From assembly GCF_001280305.1 (NCBI RefSeq), contig NZ_CP012623.1:62001-126000 (forward strand): DNA of 64,000 nt, written 5' to 3'. Made by a program: the position numbers and the translations under genes. Shown here in pieces: positions 34,921 through 43,762 of the stretch (positions are counted from its first letter, which is position 1; the number at the start of each line of letters is the position of its first letter). The notes beneath the pieces were generated by a model. The model did not search any database, was not told where the DNA came from, and saw nothing but the letters and a program-made list of their open reading frames with translations. Origin of the DNA: Hymenobacter sp. DG25A. Its GTDB lineage: Bacteria > Bacteroidota > Bacteroidia > Cytophagales > Hymenobacteraceae.

Positions 34921-35026
34921 CGGCGCTGCCCGCCTGGGCAGCGCCGTGATAGAAAGGGTTGGGCCCAAATGTCGGCGAGTCCTAGTCCCACCCAATAGAC
35001 TCTTAAGTGCCGGCGGAGCCCAACCC
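34921..35026 (-). promoter_or_regulatory. Structured element in the metX leader
   Basis: Reading minus: an outer 9-bp stem GGGTTGGGC (35026-35018)/GCCCAACCC (34964-34956) encloses CGGC-GAGTC ... GACTC-GCCG. A separate perfect 11-bp hairpin (34946-34936 with 34931-34921, CGGCGCTGCCC type) stands 27 nt before the metX ATG. No known riboswitch class is recognised. It could be a cis-regulatory RNA or a dispersed palindromic repeat. Confidence 0.45.
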
Positions 35027-35040
35027 ATATGTTGAGTTGC

Positions 35041-35118
35041 CAGTTGCCAGTTGTGAGTTGCCGGTTGCCAGGATTCTTTTGAACGAACGGGTAACCGATA
35101 ACTCACAACTGGCAACTG
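35041..35118. repeat. 19-bp inverted repeat built of GTTGCCAGTT units
   Basis: Arms 35041-35059 and 35100-35118 are perfect complements (CAGTTGCCAGTTGTGAGTT and reverse complement). The loop contains a further CGGTT/AACCG pair, and the left flank repeats GTTGCCAGTT. It resembles small palindromic intergenic repeats dispersed in bacterial genomes; no transposase is present. Confidence 0.65.
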
Positions 35119-35121
35119 ATA

Positions 35122-36603
<1,482 letters not shown>

Positions 36604-36726
36604 CTAAAGCAAGCGGATTGCGGCGGTTAGGATGCAGTTTGCCTCATGGAATGCCAAGGGGCATTACCAATCAGGGCTAAACAGGAAAAGAGAGGAGGGG
36701 TGCTGGAGGGAGCCGGATTTAAGCGG

Positions 36727-36771
36727 CTAGCAACAGCAACAACACGCGCTGCAACAGCAGCGCATTCGCAT
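36727..36771 (-). CDS. Polycysteine leader peptide (14 aa)
   Basis: On the minus strand ATG 36771 opens a 14-codon ORF ending at TAG 36727, encoding MRMRCCCSACCCCC. Eight of 14 residues are cysteine, with five consecutive Cys codons at the end (both TGT and TGC). It begins 116 nt after the SAM aptamer and ends 222 nt before the sulfhydrylase ATG. Runs of the regulated amino acid in a short upstream ORF are the mark of translation-dependent attenuation, and polycysteine upstream ORFs are known as cysteine sensors in mycobacteria. Low Cys-tRNA would stall ribosomes here. The Cys codons lie in a GCTGC/GCAGC hairpin. No ribosome-binding site is visible, as usual in this phylum. It is in a different frame from a longer open frame at 36627-36884. 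Confidence 0.7.
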   Translation of the reverse strand: MRMRCCCSACCCCC

Positions 36772-36887
36772 TCGCGCAGCGGCGAAGGCGGAAACACAGA
36801 CATCCGTTGAGGTGCCGGGACGCAACGAGGCGGCCGGAGCAAACGGATACGATAAGGCGAAAGCGAGGGTGTTTTCCATGGCACTCA

Positions 36888-36999
36888 ACTTATATCTCCC
36901 GCCAGCAACAGCTGGTCTGGGCAGGAATTGGCACCTTTCGCGCGGTCGAAGGTTGCCAGTGGGTCACGGAGCCTGTTCTCTCGCCACTTCTGTATAAAT
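36888..36999 (-). promoter_or_regulatory. SAM-I (S-box) riboswitch aptamer
   Basis: The minus strand shows the conserved SAM-I core in order: P1 5' strand ATTTATA, GTGG (P2), GAGAGAACAGGCTCC with the kink-turn region, GTGACCCAC (P2 3'), GGCAACC, the P3 stem CCTTCG/CGAAAGG, AGGTGCCAATTCC, a P4 stem CCAGC-TGTT-GCTGG, and GGGAGATATAAGT closing P1. SAM-I aptamers bind S-adenosylmethionine and switch off Met/Cys genes; the downstream gene is an OAH sulfhydrylase, as expected. Confidence 0.9.
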
Positions 37000-37049
37000 C
37001 CTATGAAAACTGCCCCGCCGCGAGCGGGGGAGTACCGGGTTGGTGAGGG

Positions 37050-37078
37050 CAAATGTAAGCGCCAGATTCAGAACTCAA
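37050..37078 (-). promoter_or_regulatory. Promoter of the SAM riboswitch transcript
   Basis: Minus strand TTG (37078-37076), 18 nt, TACATTTG (37057-37050): both elements match the Bacteroidota promoter. The start would fall about 45 nt before the aptamer. Confidence 0.75.
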
Positions 37079-37144
37079 AATTTTAAGCGCATTTTTTTTA
37101 ACCGCTTTGGCTTAAAATGAAACAAGCTATACGCAGCTGAATGC

Positions 37145-37181
37145 ACAAAAAAACGCCGCCCTGCGGAGCAGAGCGGCGTTT
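37145..37181 (-). terminator. Terminator after the LysM gene
   Basis: 9-bp stem AAACGCCGC (37151-37159)/GCGGCGTTT (37173-37181), 13-nt loop, run of T on the minus side. Confidence 0.85.
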
Positions 37182-37201
37182 GGAGGAAGTAGCGTCGGAG
37201 A

Positions 37202-37489
37202 CTAAATTTTTGGTAAAGTCAGTACCTGACCTACTTCAATATGGTCGGGGTTAGAGCCGATAGTGGCTTTGTTGGCGTCGTAAATCTGGTGCCACTTGCT
37301 GGCGTCGCCGTAGTGGTGTTTGGCAATTTTGGAGAGCGAATCACCCGATACTACGGTGTAGGTATCGCCCTGAGTAGTAGCCGCTGGCTGGTTGGCGTTG
37401 CCGAAGAAATCGGTGTTGCCAGTGGCGGGCTTATTGGCTGGCTGAACAGGTTTCTGCTCGCCTTTATTCAGAAAATCGAAGAGTCCCAT
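37202..37489 (-). CDS. Small LysM domain protein
   Basis: 95 residues: MGLFDFLNKGEQ, a Pro/Ala/Gln-rich linker, then one LysM domain at about 42-94 (YTVVSGDSLSKIAKHHYGDASKWHQIYDANKATIG ... IEVGQVLTLPKI). There is no signal peptide, like YgaU/LysM-BON type proteins of unclear location. LysM binds N-acetylglucosamine-containing polymers. The MGLFDFL start with a linker and LysM recurs in Bacteroidota. A terminator follows. Confidence 0.88.
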   Translation of the reverse strand: MGLFDFLNKGEQKPVQPANKPATGNTDFFGNANQPAATTQGDTYTVVSGDSLSKIAKHHYGDASKWHQIYDANKATIGSNPDHIEVGQVLTLPKI

Positions 37490-37727
37490 GGGAGTGGTTA
37501 TTTAGGAGTAGGAGAGGAGTGGAGGTACTGCATCGGCCTGATAGCCATAGGCATGTAACGCTAATCTTACGCGGTGGAACCAATTTGGTTGTTATTCCGG
37601 GAGTCAATAGACTTATCCCAACCCTTTGGAAAGCCTGTCGTAAGAAGTGGCTATCCGCCGGAAAAGCATAGCGCACCCAGCGGGTAGTTCACCTTGCAAG
37701 TTTCTCCCAACTTCACCTCCATTCCCT

Positions 37728-38141
37728 ATGAAACTGATGCCCTTCCCGTTTCGCTATCTGGCCAGCCTGCTGGTGCTGGTGGCCCTGTTTGCTACCTCCT
37801 GTAACCAGGAAAATAAAGTAGGCGAAACCAATATGCTCTACGGTACCGACAGCAAAGTCTGGAAGACCGATAAGGAAACCACCGCCACCGGCGACAAAGT
37901 AGACCAAACCAGCGCCGACAAGAAAACCGAGCTGCGCTTCTTTGCCAACGGCAACTTCAACATGACGTCGCCCTCCCAGACCATGCAGGGCACGTACACG
38001 TTTGATCAGACCGCTAAAAAAATTACGCTCACGCCTACCGGCAGCAGCAACACTTTGTCTTTTGATGTCGTAAATCTCACCAAAGATGAAATTACCCTGC
38101 GCGCCCCCGATGGCTCGCAAATGATGCTGGAGGCCGACTAA
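37728..38141 (+). CDS. Small lipocalin-like lipoprotein
   Basis: 137 residues from ATG 37728; the start is set by the lipobox FATSC (Cys25). The mature part has SKVWKTDKETT, TELRFFANGNFNMTSPS, QGTYTFDQTAKKITLTPTG and LSFDVVNLTKDEITLRAPDG. This is the lipocalin-like pattern also seen at 13292-13765, and the last segment (VVNLTKDEI / VVNLSKEEL) is strikingly alike in the two. Function unknown; probably envelope-located. It ends at a strong bidirectional terminator shared with the convergent gene. Confidence 0.75.
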   Translation: MKLMPFPFRYLASLLVLVALFATSCNQENKVGETNMLYGTDSKVWKTDKETTATGDKVDQTSADKKTELRFFANGNFNMTSPSQTMQGTYTFDQTAKKITLTPTGSSNTLSFDVVNLTKDEITLRAPDGSQMMLEAD

Positions 38142-38169
38142 GCTCCGGTTGAAAATCGAAGTCTGAAAA

Positions 38170-38215
38170 ACACAAAAAAGCCTTTCTGCCACTGGTAGAA
38201 AGGCTTTTTTGTGTT
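38170..38215. terminator. Bidirectional terminator between convergent genes
   Basis: About 18-bp near-perfect stem (38170-38187 with 38198-38215, core AAGCCTTTCT/AGAAAGGCTT) with A6/T6 tracts on both sides. Confidence 0.9.
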
Positions 38216-38235
38216 GATTGGATAGGGCAGCCTGA

Positions 38236-39315
38236 CTACGAATGCATCAGCTTCTGGGCCGTGCGACGGCCGTACACCCGCGCCACCCAGCGCGGCAGGA
38301 ACACCGCGCCCAGCACCAGATATAGGTAATAGGTTACAATGCGGTAGAGCAGCACCATAAAGCTGGTCATGGTAGCCGTACCGATAAACTTGCCGAAAAA
38401 CGTGGGAAAAGCACCTTCCGCAATGCCCGCCCCGCCCGGCGTAATAGCTACCAGCAGAATCACTTTGTAGGTGATGTTGCGGGCAAACATCATGGTGAAT
38501 TCCTGCGCTGATACGTTCACGAAAGCCGCAATCAGGCAGCCAATAACGAGGTAGCGCGCCGTCCAGACAAAGGCCGTACTGAGGGCCGCCCGCAGCCAGT
38601 AGCCCGCGCCGTTGCCGCGCAGCTGGGCCGAGGCCCACACTACCTCATTGCCGTGCTGGTAGGCCTTAGCCCGCCAGCGCCGCAGGCCGCGCAGGGAAAA
38701 CAGGCGCACCAGCAGCCGCTTCACCGACATCGGGTTGATAAAAATAGCGTACAGCATCAGCCCGGAATACACCGAAACCATGACGTAGCTCAGCCCAAAA
38801 GCTATTTTGAGTGTGGTCATGAACCCGCTTTGCAGCGACTCGGCCGGGTACAGCCCCTCGTGCGCCAACCAGACCACCAAGGGCACCATCACCACATAAT
38901 ACAGGTTGTCGAGCAGGGCCGTCACCATCACATACGCCACCGATTTGCCCAGCGTAATGCCTTCCTTATGCAGCAGAATGGGCGCTACCGAAGTGCCACC
39001 CACGGCTGAGGGCAGAATGCAGGACGCAAACTCCCAGATCATAATAATATCCAGGGAGGCGCGCCAGCTGAGCACCCGCTCCGATATTTCCCGGATCCGA
39101 TAAACGTAGCCGGCGTCGCGGGCTACCAGCACCAGCAGGGAAATGAGCAGCCACATGGGGCTGGCGTTGCCCAGCGGGGCCAGGTCGCCGGGCTTGTAGC
39201 TGCGCCAGAACATAAAGCCCACCACTCCCAGGCCAATAAGCACGGGCAGCACAATGCGCGACGGCCGTAGCTTATCGAGCAGTTGCTGTTCCTCGGAGTC
39301 CTGGGTTACGGGCAT
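38236..39315 (-). CDS. YbhN/UPF0104-type (LPG synthase TM) membrane protein
   Basis: About 359 residues with some eight transmembrane helices. The motifs EFASCILPSAVGGTSVAPILLHKEG and VAITPGGAGIAEGAFPTFF are the two conserved loops of the lysylphosphatidylglycerol synthase TM/UPF0104 family. No catalytic LPG synthase domain follows, so it is the stand-alone membrane part. Such proteins are linked to flipping of lipids or polyprenyl-linked intermediates; the substrate is unknown. It ends on the shared terminator at 38170-38215. Confidence 0.85.
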   Translation of the reverse strand: MPVTQDSEEQQLLDKLRPSRIVLPVLIGLGVVGFMFWRSYKPGDLAPLGNASPMWLLISLLVLVARDAGYVYRIREISERVLSWRASLDIIMIWEFASCILPSAVGGTSVAPILLHKEGITLGKSVAYVMVTALLDNLYYVVMVPLVVWLAHEGLYPAESLQSGFMTTLKIAFGLSYVMVSVYSGLMLYAIFINPMSVKRLLVRLFSLRGLRRWRAKAYQHGNEVVWASAQLRGNGAGYWLRAALSTAFVWTARYLVIGCLIAAFVNVSAQEFTMMFARNITYKVILLVAITPGGAGIAEGAFPTFFGKFIGTATMTSFMVLLYRIVTYYLYLVLGAVFLPRWVARVYGRRTAQKLMHS

Positions 39316-39337
39316 AAGCAAGCGGTGTGGGGATAGG

Positions 39338-39345
39338 CAAAAGTA
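39338..39345 (-). promoter_or_regulatory. -7 box upstream of the YbhN-like gene
   Basis: TACTTTTG on the minus strand, 22 nt before the ATG at 39315. No clear -33 TTG. Confidence 0.4.
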
Positions 39346-39430
39346 GCCAATATTCGGCCAGAGCTGCGTAGGGAAGATACGAAGCGGAAAACCTGTACGA
39401 GTGGGATAAACCGCTGCCCCGGAAAACTCG

Positions 39431-39438
39431 TACCTTTG
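39431..39438 (+). promoter_or_regulatory. -7 box upstream of dxs
   Basis: TACCTTTG, about 94 nt before the dxs ATG. A start at about 39445 would coincide with a 9-codon ORF (39445-39474) that runs into a hairpin AACCTT/AAGGTT at 39473-39489. The -33 element is not evident. Confidence 0.45.
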
Positions 39439-39531
39439 CCCACTATGGGGATGCTATATGGTAGCTGCCCTTAACCTTTTTGCAAGGTTATCTGTTGCCC
39501 TGTTAGTTCCTGTTATTTGTTCTGACCCAAG

Positions 39532-41475
39532 ATGATTGTTGAACCCGGTGCCCTGTTGGCAGCTATTGACTCGCCTGACGACCTGAAAAAGCTCAGCCCG
39601 GACCAGTTGGTTCAGCTAAGCCAGGAACTGCGGCAGTTCATCATTGATTCCGTTTCCATCTACGGCGGCCATTTTGGCGCCTCCCTGGGTGTAGTGGAGC
39701 TCACAGTAGCCCTGCACTACGTCTTCAACACGCCTTACGACCAGTTGGTGTGGGACGTAGGCCACCAGGCATACGGGCACAAAATCCTGACAGGGCGCCG
39801 CGAGAAATTCCCTACCAACCGCCGCTACCACGGCATGTCGGGGTTTCCGAAACGCAGCGAAAGTGAGTACGATGCCTTTGGCGTAGGCCACAGCTCTACC
39901 AGCATTGGCGCGGCCCTGGGTATGGCGGTAGCCTCAGACTATAAAGGCGAATTCGACCGGCAGCACATTGCCGTAATTGGCGACGGGGCCATGACGGCCG
40001 GTATGGCCTTCGAAGCCCTGAACCACGCCGGCGTGGAGAAATCCAACCTGCTGGTTATCCTCAACGATAACTGCATGAGCATCGACCCCAACGTGGGCGC
40101 GCTCAAAGAATACCTCACCGACATTACCACTTCCCGCACCTACAACAAGGTGCGCGATGAGCTGTGGAACGTGCTGGGCAAGCTCTCCAAGTTTGGTCCC
40201 AACCCCCAGCAGATTGCCAAGCGCGTGGAGCAGGCCATGAAGGCCACCTTGCTGAAACAGGGAAACCTGTTCGAAGCCCTCAATTTTCGCTACTTCGGCC
40301 CCGTAGATGGCCACGATGTCCAGCATCTGGCCACCATCCTGCACGATCTGAAGAGCATTCCCGGTCCCAAGCTGCTGCACTGCGTTACGGTGAAGGGCAA
40401 GGGCTATGCGCTGGCCGAGAAGGACCAGACGCTGTGGCATGCTCCCGGCCTGTTTGATAAGGTTACGGGCGAGATTCACAAGAAAACCTACTCTACGCCG
40501 CAGCCACCTAAGTATCAGGACGTGTTTGGGCACACGTTGGTAGAGCTGGCCGAGAAGAACGATAAAATCATGGGTGTGACGCCGGCTATGCCTTCGGGCT
40601 CGTCGCTGAACATCATGATGGAGGCTATGCCCGACCGCGCATTTGACGTGGGCATTGCCGAGCAGCATGCCGTGGTCTTTTCCGCTGGTCTGGCCACGCA
40701 GGGCCTGGTGCCTTTCTGCAATATCTACTCCTCCTTCATGCAGCGCGCCTACGACCAAGTGGTGCATGATGTCGCCCTGCAGAATCTGCACGTGGTTTTC
40801 TGCCTGGACCGCGCCGGTTTTGCCGGCGCCGACGGCCCCACGCACCACGGCTGCTACGACCTGGCCTACATGCGCTGCATCCCCAACATGGTAGTTTCGG
40901 CCCCCATGAATGAGGAAGAGCTGCGCAACCTGATGTACACGGCCTCCCTGCCCGAAAATGCCGGTCCGTTCAGCATCCGCTACCCACGCGGCGAAGGCGT
41001 GATGCCGGAATGGCGCAAGCCGCTCAAAAAGCTCACCATTGGTACCGGCCGCGTAGTGCGCGAGGGCGAAGGGGTAGCAGTGCTCAGCATTGGCCACATT
41101 GGCAACTATGCCGTGAAAGCCACCCAGCAGCTGCTTGCCGAGGGCCTCAACCCCGGGCACTACGATATGCGCTTCTGCAAGCCGCTGGATGAGGAAATGC
41201 TGCACAACATCCTGCGCCAGTACAAAGCCATTGTAACCGTAGAAGATGGCTGCCTGCAAGGCGGCTTCGGTGCGGCCGTGCTGGAGTTTATGGCCGACCA
41301 CGGCTACAGTCTGCCCGTGAAGCGCCTCGGCATCCCGGACCGCATTGTAGAGCACGGTACTCAGGACGAGCTGTACAAAGAGTGTGGTTTCGATGCCGAT
41401 GGTATTGCTGCTGCGCTACGCGAGATGAGCGGGAAAGTGGTAGCAGCCGTACCCAGAACCACGGTTTTGCTGTAA
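39532..41475 (+). CDS. dxs: 1-deoxy-D-xylulose-5-phosphate synthase
   Basis: 647 residues, thiamine-diphosphate enzyme that condenses pyruvate and glyceraldehyde 3-phosphate, the first step of the MEP isoprenoid pathway. GGHFGASLG carries the catalytic His. The ThDP motif runs from GDG (150-152) to NDN (178-180). The pyrimidine domain has DVGIAEQHAVVFSAGLA and the phosphate-binding YPRGEG; the C-terminal domain has EDGCLQGGFGAAV. Full length and intact. No other MEP gene is adjacent; the locus is a single unit with a terminator at 41498-41530. Confidence 0.97.
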   Translation: MIVEPGALLAAIDSPDDLKKLSPDQLVQLSQELRQFIIDSVSIYGGHFGASLGVVELTVALHYVFNTPYDQLVWDVGHQAYGHKILTGRREKFPTNRRYHGMSGFPKRSESEYDAFGVGHSSTSIGAALGMAVASDYKGEFDRQHIAVIGDGAMTAGMAFEALNHAGVEKSNLLVILNDNCMSIDPNVGALKEYLTDITTSRTYNKVRDELWNVLGKLSKFGPNPQQIAKRVEQAMKATLLKQGNLFEALNFRYFGPVDGHDVQHLATILHDLKSIPGPKLLHCVTVKGKGYALAEKDQTLWHAPGLFDKVTGEIHKKTYSTPQPPKYQDVFGHTLVELAEKNDKIMGVTPAMPSGSSLNIMMEAMPDRAFDVGIAEQHAVVFSAGLATQGLVPFCNIYSSFMQRAYDQVVHDVALQNLHVVFCLDRAGFAGADGPTHHGCYDLAYMRCIPNMVVSAPMNEEELRNLMYTASLPENAGPFSIRYPRGEGVMPEWRKPLKKLTIGTGRVVREGEGVAVLSIGHIGNYAVKATQQLLAEGLNPGHYDMRFCKPLDEEMLHNILRQYKAIVTVEDGCLQGGFGAAVLEFMADHGYSLPVKRLGIPDRIVEHGTQDELYKECGFDADGIAAALREMSGKVVAAVPRTTVLL

Positions 41476-41497
41476 TATTTGCCAGTAATAGTTTTTC

Positions 41498-41530
41498 AAA
41501 GCCGAAGCAGCGCCAGCTGCTTCGGCTTTT
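41498..41530 (+). terminator. dxs terminator
   Basis: 14-bp perfect stem (41498-41511 with 41516-41529, AAAGCCGAAGCAGC and complement), 4-nt loop, T-rich tail. Confidence 0.92.
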
Positions 41531-41861
41531 TCTTTTTACGTCAACCTGGATGAAGTGACATTTCTATTTGGCATCCAGGTCATAAGCGTTTGTTGACTGT
41601 CCTGAAAGTGACGATTACAATTTTAAAGGGATGGTATTATCATCCCTGACCTGATGAAAGTAGTCGTCGAAATAGGCTTGAAAATTTGTCGCAATTCATT
41701 GAACTTTTTGTGGAGCATTGAATAATATTTATATATATAAATCTAATATATATTGCTGTAAATGAGGTAAATAAGTTATTTTACTCTGTTGCACAGTCAT
41801 TAGGGGGAAGCTCGCGTATTGCAGGAAATTCAGTTTCCGCCCTCTTTGTAAAACCTGCAAT
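41531..41861 (+). other. AT-rich gene-free leader with two hairpins
   Basis: No ORF is supported. Two perfect hairpins: ACCTGGATG (41544-41552)/CATCCAGGT (41572-41580) and GGGATG (41628-41633)/CATCCC (41641-41646). They are followed by an AT tract with TATATATATA near 41733. It marks the sharp fall in G+C that starts the surface-protein array. Confidence 0.5.
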
Positions 41862-43427
41862 ATGAAAAATATATACGCGTTTTTGACCTTTCTACTGCTC
41901 TTGCTTGGCTCAGTGAGCATAGGTTATTCTCAAGGAAATAGTGGTAACAACGGGGGCGGTGGCACTCCAGGTGGTGGCGGCACTCCAGGTGGGAATAACT
42001 GTTCCGGCCAGTTTACCATTTCTTTCCCGTCTAACTCAGCTACTGCTGTAAATGGCGTGGAAACAGTTTCCGTAAATAATGGCTCTGGCGACATTACCAG
42101 TTACTACTGTCCTTCTCTGGTATCCACCTCTTCTCAGGTTGTTGTTACCCCGATAACGAATACCATTTTTATACTCTACAAAGGTGCTGGCACCGATACC
42201 GTGAGAGTAAACAAGCAGTATGTGCCAATTGATGCAACTTATACGTTTGGTCTGCCTATCAACTCTGCCAATACTACCTACACGCTACGGAGCGACATCA
42301 ACTGTAACAATCCTAAGACCAATATTTTTACTCTAACACTGGCTCCCACGCTCTCTATTACTGCTACGCAGAATGGCCTGCCGGTTACTGGCGCGGTTTG
42401 CCCCGGATCAACGGTAAGCCTGACTGCCATAGGTGCCACCGCAGGAGAAATATATTACCTGCGTAATTCCAGCGGCACGCTGCTGGATCAGAATCAGACG
42501 GGTGTTTTTAATGTGAATCCTACCACTTCAACTATCTATTCTATCACTACCAAGACGGATAATTGCGGTGGTGCAGATGTAGTGCAGCGAATAGCAGTAG
42601 ATACCAACAACCTGACTTTAACTTCGGACGACCCGGATAATAATGTAGCTCCACTTACCCCGGTTATCCTGACAGCTGGCGGTGGTACTGCTGGTGCGTA
42701 TAGCTGGACGGCTAGTGATGGTACTGTCATCACATCTTCTGGCTCCCAGGTAACGGTTTACCCCAAAACCTCAACTCAGTATACGGTGAGTGGTAATACA
42801 GCCGCAGGCAACTGCCCTACATCTGCCTCAATTATCATCACTGTGAATGGTGTGATTCTTCCGGTAGAGTTTGCCAGCTTCACGGCCATCTGGGTCGGTA
42901 AAGCCCCGCAACTGAACTGGGCTACGGCCTCCGAGAAAAGCAGTGCCTCGTTTGTTGTCGAGCGCAGCATGGACGGTTTAACTTTTGCCGCCATTGGCCA
43001 ACGCGCCGGTGCCGGCAATACCACCACCCGCACTGAGTACCAGTTCTCAGATGTGAGCCTGTCGACCTCTATGGCCGGCACGGTATACTACCGTCTGCGG
43101 CAGGTGAATACCGATGGTACTTTCAGCTATTCAGCTATCAAAACCCTGCAGGTGGCTACCAGCCGGATCAACTTCAAAGCCAGTGTTTACCCAAACCCCT
43201 CTGCCCGGGTTGTTACCGTGGAGGTGGAAGCTTTAGGTGCCGAGGCCATCACCTGCACGGTGCATGACGCGCTGGGCAAGCAGATGCTGACACGCACAGT
43301 TACGGCTTCAGGTGCAGGTCTGCAGGAAATCAGCCTGCCGGAGGCCGCTTCGCTGCGGGCCGGTATCTACTACCTGACGGTGCGCCAAGGCACGCAACAG
43401 CAGGTGCTCAAGCTTAGCCGGAAGTAG
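41862..43427 (+). CDS. T9SS type A sorting domain protein (array member 1)
   Basis: 521 residues. A signal peptide ends SIGYSQ, followed by a Gly-rich linker and an N-terminal Ig-like region with paired Cys (NCSGQFTISFP). A second Ig-like unit (about 165-330) and a PKD/Ig-like unit follow. The C-terminal part (about 335-521) has LPVEFASFTAIWVGKAPQLN, a FN3-like ATASEKSSASFVVERS module and a type A sorting domain (VYPNPSARVVTVEVE ... GIYYLTVRQGTQQQVLKLSRK). The tail is nearly the same as in member 2. Surface adhesin or matrix protein; ligand unknown. The 5' half is more AT-rich than the 3' half. Confidence 0.88.
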   Translation: MKNIYAFLTFLLLLLGSVSIGYSQGNSGNNGGGGTPGGGGTPGGNNCSGQFTISFPSNSATAVNGVETVSVNNGSGDITSYYCPSLVSTSSQVVVTPITNTIFILYKGAGTDTVRVNKQYVPIDATYTFGLPINSANTTYTLRSDINCNNPKTNIFTLTLAPTLSITATQNGLPVTGAVCPGSTVSLTAIGATAGEIYYLRNSSGTLLDQNQTGVFNVNPTTSTIYSITTKTDNCGGADVVQRIAVDTNNLTLTSDDPDNNVAPLTPVILTAGGGTAGAYSWTASDGTVITSSGSQVTVYPKTSTQYTVSGNTAAGNCPTSASIIITVNGVILPVEFASFTAIWVGKAPQLNWATASEKSSASFVVERSMDGLTFAAIGQRAGAGNTTTRTEYQFSDVSLSTSMAGTVYYRLRQVNTDGTFSYSAIKTLQVATSRINFKASVYPNPSARVVTVEVEALGAEAITCTVHDALGKQMLTRTVTASGAGLQEISLPEAASLRAGIYYLTVRQGTQQQVLKLSRK

Positions 43428-43452
43428 TAACTCGCCTTACTTTTAATGGTTA

Positions 43453-43494
43453 ACACACAAAGGCCAGGTCGGAAATGACCAGGCCTTTGTGTGT
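43453..43494 (+). terminator. Terminator of array member 1
   Basis: 18-bp arms with one mismatched base (43453-43470 with 43477-43494; ACACACAAAGGCC and complement at the base), 6-nt loop. Confidence 0.85.
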
Positions 43495-43762
43495 GTGGGT
43501 GGCTTGTTCAAAAACACTCACACTTAACCTAACAAGGTAAAGTTTGAGTTGTGCTGACATTAATTATGGTGAACAGTGAGGGCTTTGTAATAGGATAATT
43601 TCTCTTGGTGCCAACAGATAATATATTTCATAACTATTCTTATACCTGCTTATACTCTCTTAATAAGCAGATATAAAACATTATAGCATACTCTTATATT
43701 AATAAGGTAATTTTGCATATTGAAATAAACTAAGTTGAATGCATCTCCAAACCTTCTCTACT
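43495..43762 (+). other. AT-rich gene-free spacer with promoter
   Basis: No ORF supported. It holds an 8-bp hairpin CTGCTTAT (43646-43653)/ATAAGCAG (43663-43670) and a -7 box TAATTTTG (43708-43715) about 48 nt before the ATG of array member 2. Confidence 0.5.
43708..43715 (+). promoter_or_regulatory. -7 box of array member 2
   Basis: TAATTTTG matches TAnnTTTG. The -33 region is AT-only without TTG. Confidence 0.45.

Noticed and set aside
35031..35118. Short CRISPR-like array (repeated GTTGCCAGTT)
   Set aside because: Units are 10 nt, adjacent without spacers and arranged as an inverted repeat; no cas genes are present.
36627..36884. 85-codon ORF on the minus strand in the sulfhydrylase leader
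   Set aside because: Pro/Arg/Ala-rich with no domain, begins at the edge of the riboswitch, and is out of frame with the polycysteine ORF it overlaps. Better explained as chance in a GC-rich leader.
39934..41355. 473-codon open frame opposite dxs
   Set aside because: Antisense artefact of a GC-rich conserved gene; His/Gln/Val-rich and without recognisable motifs.
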